From NCBI GenBank assembly GCA_946539635.1, contig CAMNHS010000094.1, forward strand, positions 1-5,212: a stretch of 5,212 bases of DNA. The letters run 5' to 3'. Below, piece by piece: positions 1-4,782 of the stretch. The position numbers were made by a program, and so were the translations under genes. The notes beneath the pieces were generated by a model, which saw only the letters and a program-made list of their open reading frames with translations, ran no database searches and had not been told where the DNA came from. The first letter of the stretch is position 1. Each line of letters opens with the position of its first letter. This DNA comes from an uncultured Prevotellaceae bacterium (GTDB taxonomy: Bacteria > Bacteroidota > Bacteroidia > Bacteroidales > Bacteroidaceae).

Positions 1-20
1 CCCCAGTTAGGGAGGGAGTG

Positions 21-34
21 GTTGACAGTTGACA
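21..34. repeat. Tandem heptamer, two copies of GTTGACA
   Basis: GTTGACA occurs twice head to tail (21-27 and 28-34), followed by ATT. It lies in non-coding DNA to the left of the small-RNA terminator and near a second, unrelated heptamer array at 42-69. Its function is unknown. With only two copies the array is short and could be the remnant of a longer one. Confidence 0.7.
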
Positions 35-41
35 ATTAAGA

Positions 42-69
42 CCTGAAACTTGAAACCTGAAACCTGAAA
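42..69. repeat. Tandem heptamer array, four copies of C(C/T)TGAAA
   Basis: Four contiguous 7-bp units are CCTGAAA (42-48), CTTGAAA (49-55), CCTGAAA (56-62) and CCTGAAA (63-69). The second differs by one base. The array is intergenic and abuts the hairpin at 73-105. I recall similar short heptamer arrays between genes in other Bacteroidales genomes, but no function is established for this one. The 7-bp unit gives no preserved reading frame and no ORF covers it. Confidence 0.85.
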
Positions 70-72
70 TAA

Positions 73-105
73 TTAAGGGCTGGCATTAAAAATGTCAGCC
101 CTTAA
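73..105. terminator. Long intergenic hairpin, possible back-up terminator
   Basis: Two 15-nt arms, TTAAGGGCTGGCATT (73-87) and AATGTCAGCCCTTAA (91-105), enclose an AAA loop. They pair throughout except for one wobble position. The hairpin sits directly downstream of the small RNA's terminator, and its outer bases share that terminator's U tract. Neither side has a proper T run: leftward it is followed by TTATTTC, rightward by AGAAAAA. It may therefore be a weak or bidirectional terminator, or a stabilising structure for transcripts passing either way. Confidence 0.55.
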
Positions 106-134
106 AGAAAAATTGACTGTCTCACGACAATCAA
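104..134 (-). terminator. Rho-independent terminator of the small RNA
   Basis: On the minus strand TTGATTGTC (134-126) pairs with GACAGTCAA (121-113), giving nine pairs with one wobble. The loop is GTGA, a GNRA-type tetraloop. TTTTTCTTT follows immediately (112-104). This is the best intrinsic terminator in the window. It would end the small RNA and also any read-through from the five-gene unit upstream, which has no clear terminator of its own. Confidence 0.85.
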
Positions 135-175
135 CCTTCATTAACCTTAATAATCTAATACCATGAAAAACACGG
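105..175 (-). ncRNA. Small non-coding RNA of about 70 nt
   Basis: This minus-strand transcript is inferred from a promoter-to-terminator layout. It would start near 175, a few bases after the -7 box. The RNA begins with a small hairpin, CCGTG (175-171) pairing with CATGG (165-161) around a TTTTT loop. An AU-rich stretch with no obvious structure follows (160-135) and contains two 10-nt near-repeats, AAGGTTAATG and AAGGTTGATT. The 3' end is a rho-independent terminator. No ORF of useful size fits. From memory, short RNAs with this order of elements are recurrent in Bacteroides and Prevotella genomes and may belong to a paralogous sRNA family described in B. thetaiotaomicron (I recall the name FopS). 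I could not verify that assignment. The unstructured middle would be the natural base-pairing region. Confidence 0.72.
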
Positions 176-177
176 TG

Positions 178-209
178 CAAAGGTATGGATTATTTTTCTA
201 ATCCACAAA
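178..209 (-). promoter_or_regulatory. Bacteroidetes-type promoter of the small RNA, spacer is an inverted repeat
   Basis: Read on the minus strand, the -33 element TTTG (209-206) is followed by a 20-bp spacer and the -7 element TACCTTTG (185-178), matching TAnnTTTG. The predicted start is near 175, exactly where the RNA's first hairpin begins. The whole spacer is an inverted repeat: TGGATTA (186-192) and TAATCCA (199-205) around a 6-nt centre. This could bind a dimeric regulator between the promoter elements or form a hairpin in read-through RNA from the upstream gene, which ends at 225. Confidence 0.8.
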
Positions 210-224
210 CTTTTTGCACTTAGA

Positions 225-704
225 CTAGAATATTTTTGTATTTTTTAACAAAATGGGGTCTTCTTTTTTGTCAGATGGCGCATATGGTTCTCTTAATGTG
301 ACATGTGTTAATAGTGGAGAAACAGAAGTAATAGTAGCTTCTGCAAAACGGAAGGCTCCATCCGAGAAATCACGGCTCTTTTCAAGCTGCCAGATTAGTT
401 TTTCAGATGTTGCATCACTCTTTATTATATTATATAGGTATGCGCGCGTATCTGGTTCTGGAAGGGGGAGGGTGATTAGTAATACTACCTTACTGTTAGT
501 AATCTTCGCAAGTTCATATTTCACGTTGCTTTTGTTGAAGAGTATGAGGGTGTCACTATTCTGTGTCACTTCTATGGCATCTCCAGCATTCTTTGGTATT
601 ATGGTGTCAGGGATACTCTCATATATCTCTGTAAGTGTTTGAGACATCGCTGGCAATGTGAAAAGGCAACTGTATAGTATTGTTGCAAAAAAAAGTTTTT
701 TCAT
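225..704 (-). CDS. Small exported protein of unknown function
   Basis: This 159-aa protein is the last gene of the five-gene unit and starts 6 bp after the TPR gene's stop. Residues 1-22 form a signal peptide: Met-Lys-Lys, a hydrophobic stretch, then AMSQ as a plausible signal peptidase I site. There is no lipobox cysteine at the expected place, so the product should be periplasmic or otherwise exported. The mature part has no transmembrane segment. It alternates short hydrophobic runs (for example residues 72-80, KVVLLITLP) with polar turns, suggesting a beta-rich domain, and ends in a charged, lysine-containing tail. The IPDTIIP segment near residue 31 and the following strand pattern remind me of DUF3256 proteins of Bacteroidetes, but this is a weak resemblance and the protein is shorter than I remember for that family. 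No catalytic motif is visible. Its position next to an exported TPR protein suggests a joint envelope role, which is inference only. Confidence 0.82.
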   Translation of the reverse strand: MKKLFFATILYSCLFTLPAMSQTLTEIYESIPDTIIPKNAGDAIEVTQNSDTLILFNKSNVKYELAKITNSKVVLLITLPLPEPDTRAYLYNIIKSDATSEKLIWQLEKSRDFSDGAFRFAEATITSVSPLLTHVTLREPYAPSDKKEDPILLKNTKIF

Positions 705-710
705 AGTGCG

Positions 711-2303
711 CTATTTCTTTTTATTCTTCTTGCTATTCTGCTTCATGAGGCTATAGGCAGAGTAAAGTCCTAATTCTCCGGCCTTCGATAAGTCGGCCTG
801 TGACTTTTCAATCTCGTTGGTATGCAGATATGCAAGACCTCTGTTGTAATAAGCATGTGAGAAATAAGGATCTATCTCGATAGCCTTTGTGAGATTTTCT
901 ATTGCTTCTGTATATACGCTGTCTCGTGCCTGGTGGGTTCCAAGATTATAAAAATCCTGAGCTGTCTTTGGCACTTTTACTTCTGTGTATTCTGTCTTCT
1001 CAATCAGACTGTCACGTTGCATTACGATATAAGGTTGATAATGTTCCGTAATCTGTCTGTTCTGTATTTTTCCGCGATATTCGCTCTTGTATTCAGGCTC
1101 TTGTGAAGCATCGTCCTCTACGACTATCTGGTCATACTTCTCAAGGTCTATATCAGACAGCTTTCGCATCTGTTGCAGCTTTGCTGATGACCATCTGTTC
1201 TGCACACCAAGATGTTTGTCCATCTGAGCTTTCAGAATGCGATATTCATCTTTCTCGGCATTTGCTGTCTGTCCTAAGCGGCGATAACATTCTGCACGAA
1301 ATTTAAGACCTGTCCAGAAATTAGGGAATTTCTTTATTACGATAGAGTAATCACGAATGGCACTTTTCAGGTCTCCTGTTCTATCTTCCAATATGGCCCT
1401 ATTGAATAATGCCATAATATTACCAGGCTCCAGACTTAATACATAATTAAAGTCCTCGATGGCTCTGTTATCATCACCCACCTGTTGTCTCAGCAATCCT
1501 CTATTATAGTGAGCAAGGAAGTTGTTGGGGTCTAATTCCAATGCAGTATCATAGTCGCTCATAGCTCCACGTAGGTTATTGTTTCTAAGTCTTACATGGG
1601 CTCTGTTAATGTAACATCTTACGTCCTTGGGCTTGTAATGCAAAGCTTTGGTATAGTATTCGTCAGCTTCCTTCCACATACTTTTTGTAAAAGCAAACAT
1701 CGCCTTTACTCTCCATGCGCTGGCATTGTGTTCGTCAATCTCCAAACCTTTGTCAATCCATTTCTCTGCCTCTATGGTATCCCCCTTATTCATAAATGCC
1801 TCAGCCCTCATAAGGTATGCGCTGGAATTCTTCTGCCATTTTTGTATCAGGGTGTCCAACTGCAACAGGCAGGCATCATAATCCTTGTTCTCAAGATAGC
1901 AGGCAGCACGGTTGTACCAATAATTCTGGTTTGCTGGCTCCTGAGAGATGGCTTTTGTGTAGTCGGCTATGGCATCAGTAAAATTATCCTGCTTGATGCG
2001 AGTGATACCACGAAGGTCATAGAGCTCTGTGACATACGGATTCAGTCTCAATGCTTCTGTAGCATCACTTTCTGCTCCCTGCCAGTCATCGAGATAGTAT
2101 TTTGCTATAGCACGTAACTGCCAAGGTTCCCACAGATATGGTTTGGCTGCTATAGCTTGATTAAAGTATTGTATGGAGAGGACATAGTCCTCATAGTGTA
2201 GTGCTATGCGTCCGCTGAGAATTAGCTTGTCAACGTTATATTGCCCATATACGGATGATATGGGCAATATGCAGAATATGACATACAGTAAACGCTTAAG
2301 CAT
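711..2303 (-). CDS. Exported tetratricopeptide-repeat protein
   Basis: This 530-aa protein starts with a signal peptide (residues 1-20, cleavage probably after SSVYG), so the repeats act outside the cytoplasm, most likely in the periplasm. About ten TPR units of roughly 34 residues run from residue 24 to about 350, with the usual pattern of small and aromatic residues (for example AHYNRGLLRQQVGDDNRAIE around residues 264-283). A charged, repeat-free linker of nearly 100 residues (about 351-447) follows. Two further TPR units (about 448-511) and a lysine-rich C-terminus complete it. TPR proteins are scaffolds that bind other proteins, and the partner cannot be read from the sequence. The gene begins 6 bp after def and is followed 6 bp later by a small exported protein. 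I recall a TPR gene after def in other Bacteroidales as well. Codons for residues 12-22 form a perfect 13-bp inverted repeat, listed separately. Confidence 0.93.
   Translation of the reverse strand: MLKRLLYVIFCILPISSVYGQYNVDKLILSGRIALHYEDYVLSIQYFNQAIAAKPYLWEPWQLRAIAKYYLDDWQGAESDATEALRLNPYVTELYDLRGITRIKQDNFTDAIADYTKAISQEPANQNYWYNRAACYLENKDYDACLLQLDTLIQKWQKNSSAYLMRAEAFMNKGDTIEAEKWIDKGLEIDEHNASAWRVKAMFAFTKSMWKEADEYYTKALHYKPKDVRCYINRAHVRLRNNNLRGAMSDYDTALELDPNNFLAHYNRGLLRQQVGDDNRAIEDFNYVLSLEPGNIMALFNRAILEDRTGDLKSAIRDYSIVIKKFPNFWTGLKFRAECYRRLGQTANAEKDEYRILKAQMDKHLGVQNRWSSAKLQQMRKLSDIDLEKYDQIVVEDDASQEPEYKSEYRGKIQNRQITEHYQPYIVMQRDSLIEKTEYTEVKVPKTAQDFYNLGTHQARDSVYTEAIENLTKAIEIDPYFSHAYYNRGLAYLHTNEIEKSQADLSKAGELGLYSAYSLMKQNSKKNKKK
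2238..2270 (-). repeat. Perfect 13-bp inverted repeat inside the TPR signal-peptide codons
   Basis: The arms ATATTGCCCATAT (2238-2250) and ATATGGGCAATAT (2258-2270) are exact reverse complements separated by 7 nt. In the minus-strand mRNA the stem runs from nucleotide +34 to +66 of the TPR reading frame, covering codons 12-22. No T run follows, so it is not a standard terminator. It could slow or tune translation or protect the mRNA end, or form a cruciform in the DNA. Confidence 0.8.
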
Positions 2304-2309
2304 CTTTTC

Positions 2310-2867
2310 TTATTTGGCTACCTTCACCCTGTAACCTGTTCTGAAACGTCCTTGCAACAATGCCTTCAACTTTGATTTTATCAACTGTTTCCTCAATGGT
2401 GAGATGCGATCTATGAACATCTTTCCGTCAAGGTGGTCAAATTCGTGTTGCATGACACGTGCCAAGTATCCATCAACCCATTCGTCGTGCTCCTCAAAAT
2501 TCTCATCCTGATAGGTCACATGTATTCTTGTAGGGCGAACTACATTCTCATGTATTGCAGGTAATGACAGACATCCTTCTGAAGAACTCTCGGTATTCGT
2601 ATCGTCATATTCTACGATGTGTGCATTGATGAATACTTTTTTGAATCCAGTATATTCAGGAAAATCTTCCTTCAATGGGTCAAGGTCTATTACGACCAGT
2701 CGTATTGGTAGTCCTATCTGGGGGGCAGCAAGTCCGATGCCCTCGCTTTCTGCAAGGGTTTCCCACATGTTAACGATAAGGTTTTTGAGGTTGGGGTAAT
2801 TAGCATCAATGTCCTGAGCAACCTTTCTCAAGACAGGCTGACCATATGTATAGATGGGTAATATCAT
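2310..2867 (-). CDS. def: Peptide deformylase
   Basis: Peptide deformylase removes the formyl group from the N-terminal methionine of new proteins at the ribosome, using a bound divalent metal (usually Fe2+). All three signature motifs are present and intact in this 185-aa protein. Motif 1 is GIGLAAPQ at residues 43-50 (Gln50 stabilises the transition state), motif 2 is EGCLS at 97-101 and motif 3 is HEFDH at 141-145. Cys99, His141 and His145 are the metal ligands and Glu142 is the general base. The length is normal, and the start fits the family's usual N-terminus ([14 protein letters not shown]). The start codon overlaps the ruvX stop by four bases (ATGA), which suggests translational coupling. 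The TPR gene begins 6 bp after the stop. The insertion around residues 62-75, between the first two motifs, is of the kind seen in Bacteroidetes deformylases. Confidence 0.98.
   Translation of the reverse strand: MILPIYTYGQPVLRKVAQDIDANYPNLKNLIVNMWETLAESEGIGLAAPQIGLPIRLVVIDLDPLKEDFPEYTGFKKVFINAHIVEYDDTNTESSSEGCLSLPAIHENVVRPTRIHVTYQDENFEEHDEWVDGYLARVMQHEFDHLDGKMFIDRISPLRKQLIKSKLKALLQGRFRTGYRVKVAK
2810..2835 (-). repeat. 9-bp start-proximal hairpin in def
   Basis: In the minus-strand mRNA TGTCTTGAG (2835-2827) pairs with CTCAGGACA (2818-2810), nine pairs with one U-G wobble, around an 8-nt loop. It begins at nucleotide +33 of the def reading frame. On its own it would be unremarkable. It is listed because stronger stems begin at +34 in the genes immediately before and after it. 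Confidence 0.5.
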
Positions 2868-3274
2868 CTGTGGCTTAAGTAATCTTGTAATATTATTGTA
2901 GCAGAAACTTTGTCAACGAGGGCCTTATCTTGTCTGGCTTTTTTGTGTAGTCCTGCATCAAGCATCGTCCTGTGTGCCAATACTGATGTAAATCGCTCAT
3001 CATATCCCTCAATGGGTATCTCTGGGTGGGCTTTTCTCCAACGGTTTTCAAATTCCTTTACTCGTGCCATGTTCTCTGATGGCATTCCGTTGGATTGTTT
3101 TGGCTCTCCAATGATAATGCGTTCTACAGACTCTCGTCGTATATATTTTTCGAGATATTCGAAAAGCGTATGAGTATCTACAGTATCAAGCGCACCGGGC
3201 ACTATCTGTAATTCATCTGTTACAGCAAGCCCGGTGCGCTTCTTTCCGTAGTCTATAGCAAGTATCCTAGGCAT
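2864..3274 (-). CDS. ruvX: RuvX/YqgF family nuclease-fold protein
   Basis: This 136-aa protein has the RNase H-like fold of the YqgF family, annotated either as a putative Holliday-junction resolvase or as a factor in 16S rRNA 5' maturation (shown for E. coli YqgF). Conserved blocks are in order: the first acidic strand [11 protein letters not shown] (Asp8), [11 protein letters not shown] at residues 53-63 (Glu57 in the second acidic position), YDERFTS at 91-97 (Asp92, Glu93, Arg94), and a final acidic residue Asp121 in [15 protein letters not shown]. The size is normal for the family and all acidic positions appear intact. The ATG directly follows the stop codon of the SPOR lipoprotein gene with no gap, and the stop overlaps the def start by four bases. 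Codons 12-29 include a 13-bp inverted repeat, listed separately. The family assignment is firm. The precise substrate is not settled by the sequence. Confidence 0.96.
   Translation of the reverse strand: MPRILAIDYGKKRTGLAVTDELQIVPGALDTVDTHTLFEYLEKYIRRESVERIIIGEPKQSNGMPSENMARVKEFENRWRKAHPEIPIEGYDERFTSVLAHRTMLDAGLHKKARQDKALVDKVSATIILQDYLSHR
3188..3241 (-). repeat. Perfect 13-bp GC-rich inverted repeat near the start of ruvX
   Basis: The arms AAGCGCACCGGGC (3188-3200) and GCCCGGTGCGCTT (3229-3241) are exact reverse complements. The 28-nt interval holds a second, inner stem: CTGTAA (3206-3211) with TTACAG (3220-3225). In mRNA the structure spans +34 to +87 of ruvX, with ten G-C pairs in the outer stem. 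The first arm encodes part of the conserved KKRTGL block, so its bases are protein-constrained. The other arm encodes the less conserved PGAL segment, so pairing there is harder to explain by protein sequence alone. Confidence 0.85.
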
Positions 3275-3775
3275 TTACTTCATCAGAAGCCATGCGTCTG
3301 GATATGTAGCCTTCAGTGATTCCTTTGTGCTGACAGCGCTGCTTCTGTCATCGTGTGTAGTAGCGATTACACGATACATATTGCGTTCGCTGTTGAATGC
3401 TATCTGTGCATCATAACCTGCATTTCTCAAAGTGGTCTGCAGACCGTCAGCATTTGCACGCACGCCGAAAGAACCAACGACAACAGAGTATGCCTTCAAA
3501 CCAGAACCGCTTACAACATCAACATTCTCTCTGCGTACAGGAGTGTTGTCAACAACAGTTGTTGTCTGCTGAACTGGCTGCTGTACCATTGGAGTAACAG
3601 GTGCCTGCTGTACAGGTGCCTGATATTCCTGCTGCTGTACTGGCTGTGCATACTGCTGCTCCTGTGCCTTAGCCTTTTCGTAAGCCTTGCGATAAGCACT
3701 TTCTTTTGAAGAACTACAAGCTGTAAATGCAATTGCTGTGCAAACTAATGCACTGAAATAAAAAATCTTTTTCAT
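3275..3775 (-). CDS. SPOR-domain lipoprotein
   Basis: This 166-aa product is a predicted lipoprotein: a short basic start, a hydrophobic stretch, then FTAC with the lipid-modified Cys20. Serine residues after the cysteine fit outer-membrane retention by the E. coli rule, but sorting in Bacteroidetes may differ. Residues 27-40 are charged and helix-forming, and 38-72 form a flexible Gln/Pro/Val-rich linker. Residues 94-166 are a SPOR domain beginning KAYSVVVGSFGVRANAD, the fold that binds peptidoglycan strands stripped of stem peptides, often at the division site. The protein probably anchors at the outer membrane and reaches into the cell wall. It is the first gene of the five-gene unit, has its own promoter about 50 bp upstream, and its stop codon abuts the ruvX start. 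Linkage to ruvX is conserved only to my recollection. Confidence 0.94.
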   Translation of the reverse strand: MKKIFYFSALVCTAIAFTACSSSKESAYRKAYEKAKAQEQQYAQPVQQQEYQAPVQQAPVTPMVQQPVQQTTTVVDNTPVRRENVDVVSGSGLKAYSVVVGSFGVRANADGLQTTLRNAGYDAQIAFNSERNMYRVIATTHDDRSSAVSTKESLKATYPDAWLLMK

Positions 3776-3823
3776 TTTTGTGTTATTATTTTAAATAAGT
3801 GATATAATTCTGTTAATTCGTTG

Positions 3824-3831
3824 CAAAGGTA
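3824..3831 (-). promoter_or_regulatory. -7 box for the five-gene minus-strand unit
   Basis: On the minus strand TACCTTTG (3831-3824) matches the Bacteroidetes -7 consensus TAnnTTTG and is followed by C, as in many such promoters. Transcription would start near 3820, giving a 5' leader of about 45 nt that is AT-rich and ends ACAAAAATG, with no Shine-Dalgarno sequence. I find no TTTG at the right distance upstream. That region is an A/T run, so the -33 part is weak and the promoter may rely on the flanking T tracts. Confidence 0.65.
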
Positions 3832-3852
3832 CGAAAAAAAATGTAAAAAAAA

Positions 3853-3883
3853 TTTGTTTTGATATATTTTTTTGTTACTTTTG
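3853..3883 (+). promoter_or_regulatory. Bacteroidetes-type promoter of the ytxH/holin-like unit
   Basis: The -33 element TTTG (3853-3856), a 19-bp spacer and the -7 element TACTTTTG (3876-3883) match the family consensus exactly. The predicted start is near 3888, giving a leader of about 60 nt before the ATG at 3948. The -33 element lies only about 20 bp from the opposing -7 box at 3824-3831. The two promoters are therefore back to back and probably share or compete for upstream DNA. Confidence 0.8.
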
Positions 3884-3905
3884 CATTTGAAAAGGTATTT
3901 GTTAT

Positions 3906-3927
3906 ATTTATTAACCAATTTATTAAC
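3906..3927 (+). repeat. Direct repeat ATTTATTAAC in the ytxH leader
   Basis: ATTTATTAAC occurs at 3906-3915 and again at 3918-3927, a 12-bp period, within the predicted 5' leader. The surrounding DNA is very AT-rich, so a chance origin is possible. An AT-rich, unstructured leader is also common upstream of efficiently translated genes in Bacteroidetes, which lack Shine-Dalgarno pairing. Confidence 0.5.
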
Positions 3928-3947
3928 AACAAAATTAAATTTTAACT

Positions 3948-4208
3948 ATGAAGACATTAGGTTACATCGCAGCTGTTATCGGCGGAGCCGTTGCGGGTGC
4001 AACAGCAGCACTTTTACTTGCACCAGAAAAGGGTGAGGATACACGTGCAAAGCTTCAGGATTACGCAAAAGAGTACTGTGACAAGATTGACCTCAAGAAG
4101 ACTGCTGAAGACATTCAGAAGAAAGTGAAGGACTTCTGTGAGAAATATAACCTCAATCTTTCAAAGAATCAGGTAGAAGAACTGGCGGAAGACGTTGTTG
4201 AGGCATGA
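3948..4208 (+). CDS. YtxH-domain membrane protein
   Basis: This 86-aa protein has the YtxH pattern: a glycine- and alanine-rich transmembrane segment at residues 4-25, then LLLAPEKGEDTR, the family hallmark, and a long amphipathic, lysine- and glutamate-rich helix to the C-terminus. The likely topology is a single inner-membrane span with the charged helix in the cytoplasm. YtxH proteins are named after a Bacillus subtilis general-stress protein, and no molecular activity is firmly known. A consensus promoter lies about 65 bp upstream. The stop codon overlaps the next start (ATGA), so the two proteins are probably made together and may act together. By arrangement the pair resembles the E. 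coli YqjD-YqjE membrane-protein pair, which is an analogy and not demonstrated homology. Confidence 0.93.
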   Translation: MKTLGYIAAVIGGAVAGATAALLLAPEKGEDTRAKLQDYAKEYCDKIDLKKTAEDIQKKVKDFCEKYNLNLSKNQVEELAEDVVEA

Positions 4209-4774
4209 TTTCCAGTGAAGCAAATGTCAAGAAGATAGTCGCCCTGATTGAGGATTCCAAAGGATGGGTGGAGCTGAAGTCTGAAAAGACACGGCTTGAC
4301 GTGACGCATAAATTGGTGTCCATAGTAGGAATGTTATTCTTTATTATGGTATTACTGCTGATTTTAATGCTCATTCTTGCGTGTCTTTCTTTCGCTGCTG
4401 CCTATTCTCTTGAGGGTATCGTGGGGTCAAGACCCGCTGCCTTTCTGTGTATCAGCCTGTTCTATGTGGTGTTGCTGCTAATAGCTTATGCCACACGTAG
4501 TAAATGGCTCTTCGCACCATTGGCACACTTGTTCTCTGACCTCGCTCCTGAAGAACTCAAGAAGAAGAGTGACTCTATGCAGGCAGATATTACTGCAAAA
4601 GAGTCGGCACTCAAAAAGAATTGGAATTCTCTTGTCAACGAAGAAGAACCTGTTGTCCTCTCACCAACAAAACGTGTAATGAACTGGATTACAGACTCTT
4701 CAAATGTTATTGACGGAGCACTTCTTGGCTGGAAGCTATATAGAATATTCGGAAAAAAGAAAAAAATCTTTTAA
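4205..4774 (+). CDS. Holin-superfamily-III-like (YqjE-like) membrane protein
   Basis: This 189-aa protein has an amphipathic N-terminal helix (about 5-36), two strongly hydrophobic segments (about 38-66 and 77-95), a charged coiled-coil-like stretch (about 113-147) and a conserved-looking C-terminal tail, VIDGALLGWKLYR followed by lysines. The two-span core placed after an amphipathic helix matches proteins annotated as phage holin family in Bacteroidetes, related to the holin-X and YqjE groups. No lysis gene or other phage gene is nearby, so I infer a housekeeping or stress-related membrane role and not lysis. Start choice: ATG at 4205 overlaps the ytxH stop and gives the full N-terminal helix. 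The tail looks like a separate short module joined to the holin-like core. The gene ends 8 bp before rnpB, so its mRNA may continue into that RNA. Confidence 0.87.
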   Translation: MISSEANVKKIVALIEDSKGWVELKSEKTRLDVTHKLVSIVGMLFFIMVLLLILMLILACLSFAAAYSLEGIVGSRPAAFLCISLFYVVLLLIAYATRSKWLFAPLAHLFSDLAPEELKKKSDSMQADITAKESALKKNWNSLVNEEEPVVLSPTKRVMNWITDSSNVIDGALLGWKLYRIFGKKKKIF

Positions 4775-4782
4775 GAAAAAAT

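Noticed and set aside
231..238. TATTTTTG on the plus strand, a match to the -7 consensus, which could drive antisense RNA
   Set aside because: There is no TTTG at 19-21 bp upstream (the nearest is about 14 bp away), and the AT-rich context makes chance matches common.
253..642. Plus-strand open frame of 129 codons opposite the last gene of the minus-strand unit
   Set aside because: It is antisense to a gene with a clear signal peptide and operon spacing. Its translation is a string of hydrophobic and serine-rich residues with no domain pattern.
1596..2117. Plus-strand open frame of 173 codons across the TPR gene
   Set aside because: It is a shadow of the TPR repeats on the opposite strand, with cysteine- and valine-rich, domain-free translation and no promoter or operon context.
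3550..3564. Near-perfect palindrome CAACAAC-A-GTTGTTG in the SPOR gene
   Set aside because: It falls in repetitive Thr/Val/Gln codons of the linker, where such symmetry arises easily. The single-base centre cannot form a normal hairpin loop.
3397..3732. Open frames on both strands within the SPOR lipoprotein gene
   Set aside because: They arise from the low-complexity Gln/Pro/Val codons of the linker. The lipobox and SPOR domain fix the true frame.
4205..4774. Phage remnant suggested by the holin-like protein
   Set aside because: There is no endolysin, structural, integrase or attachment sequence nearby, and the partner is a YtxH protein next to rnpB. This fits a chromosomal membrane-protein pair.
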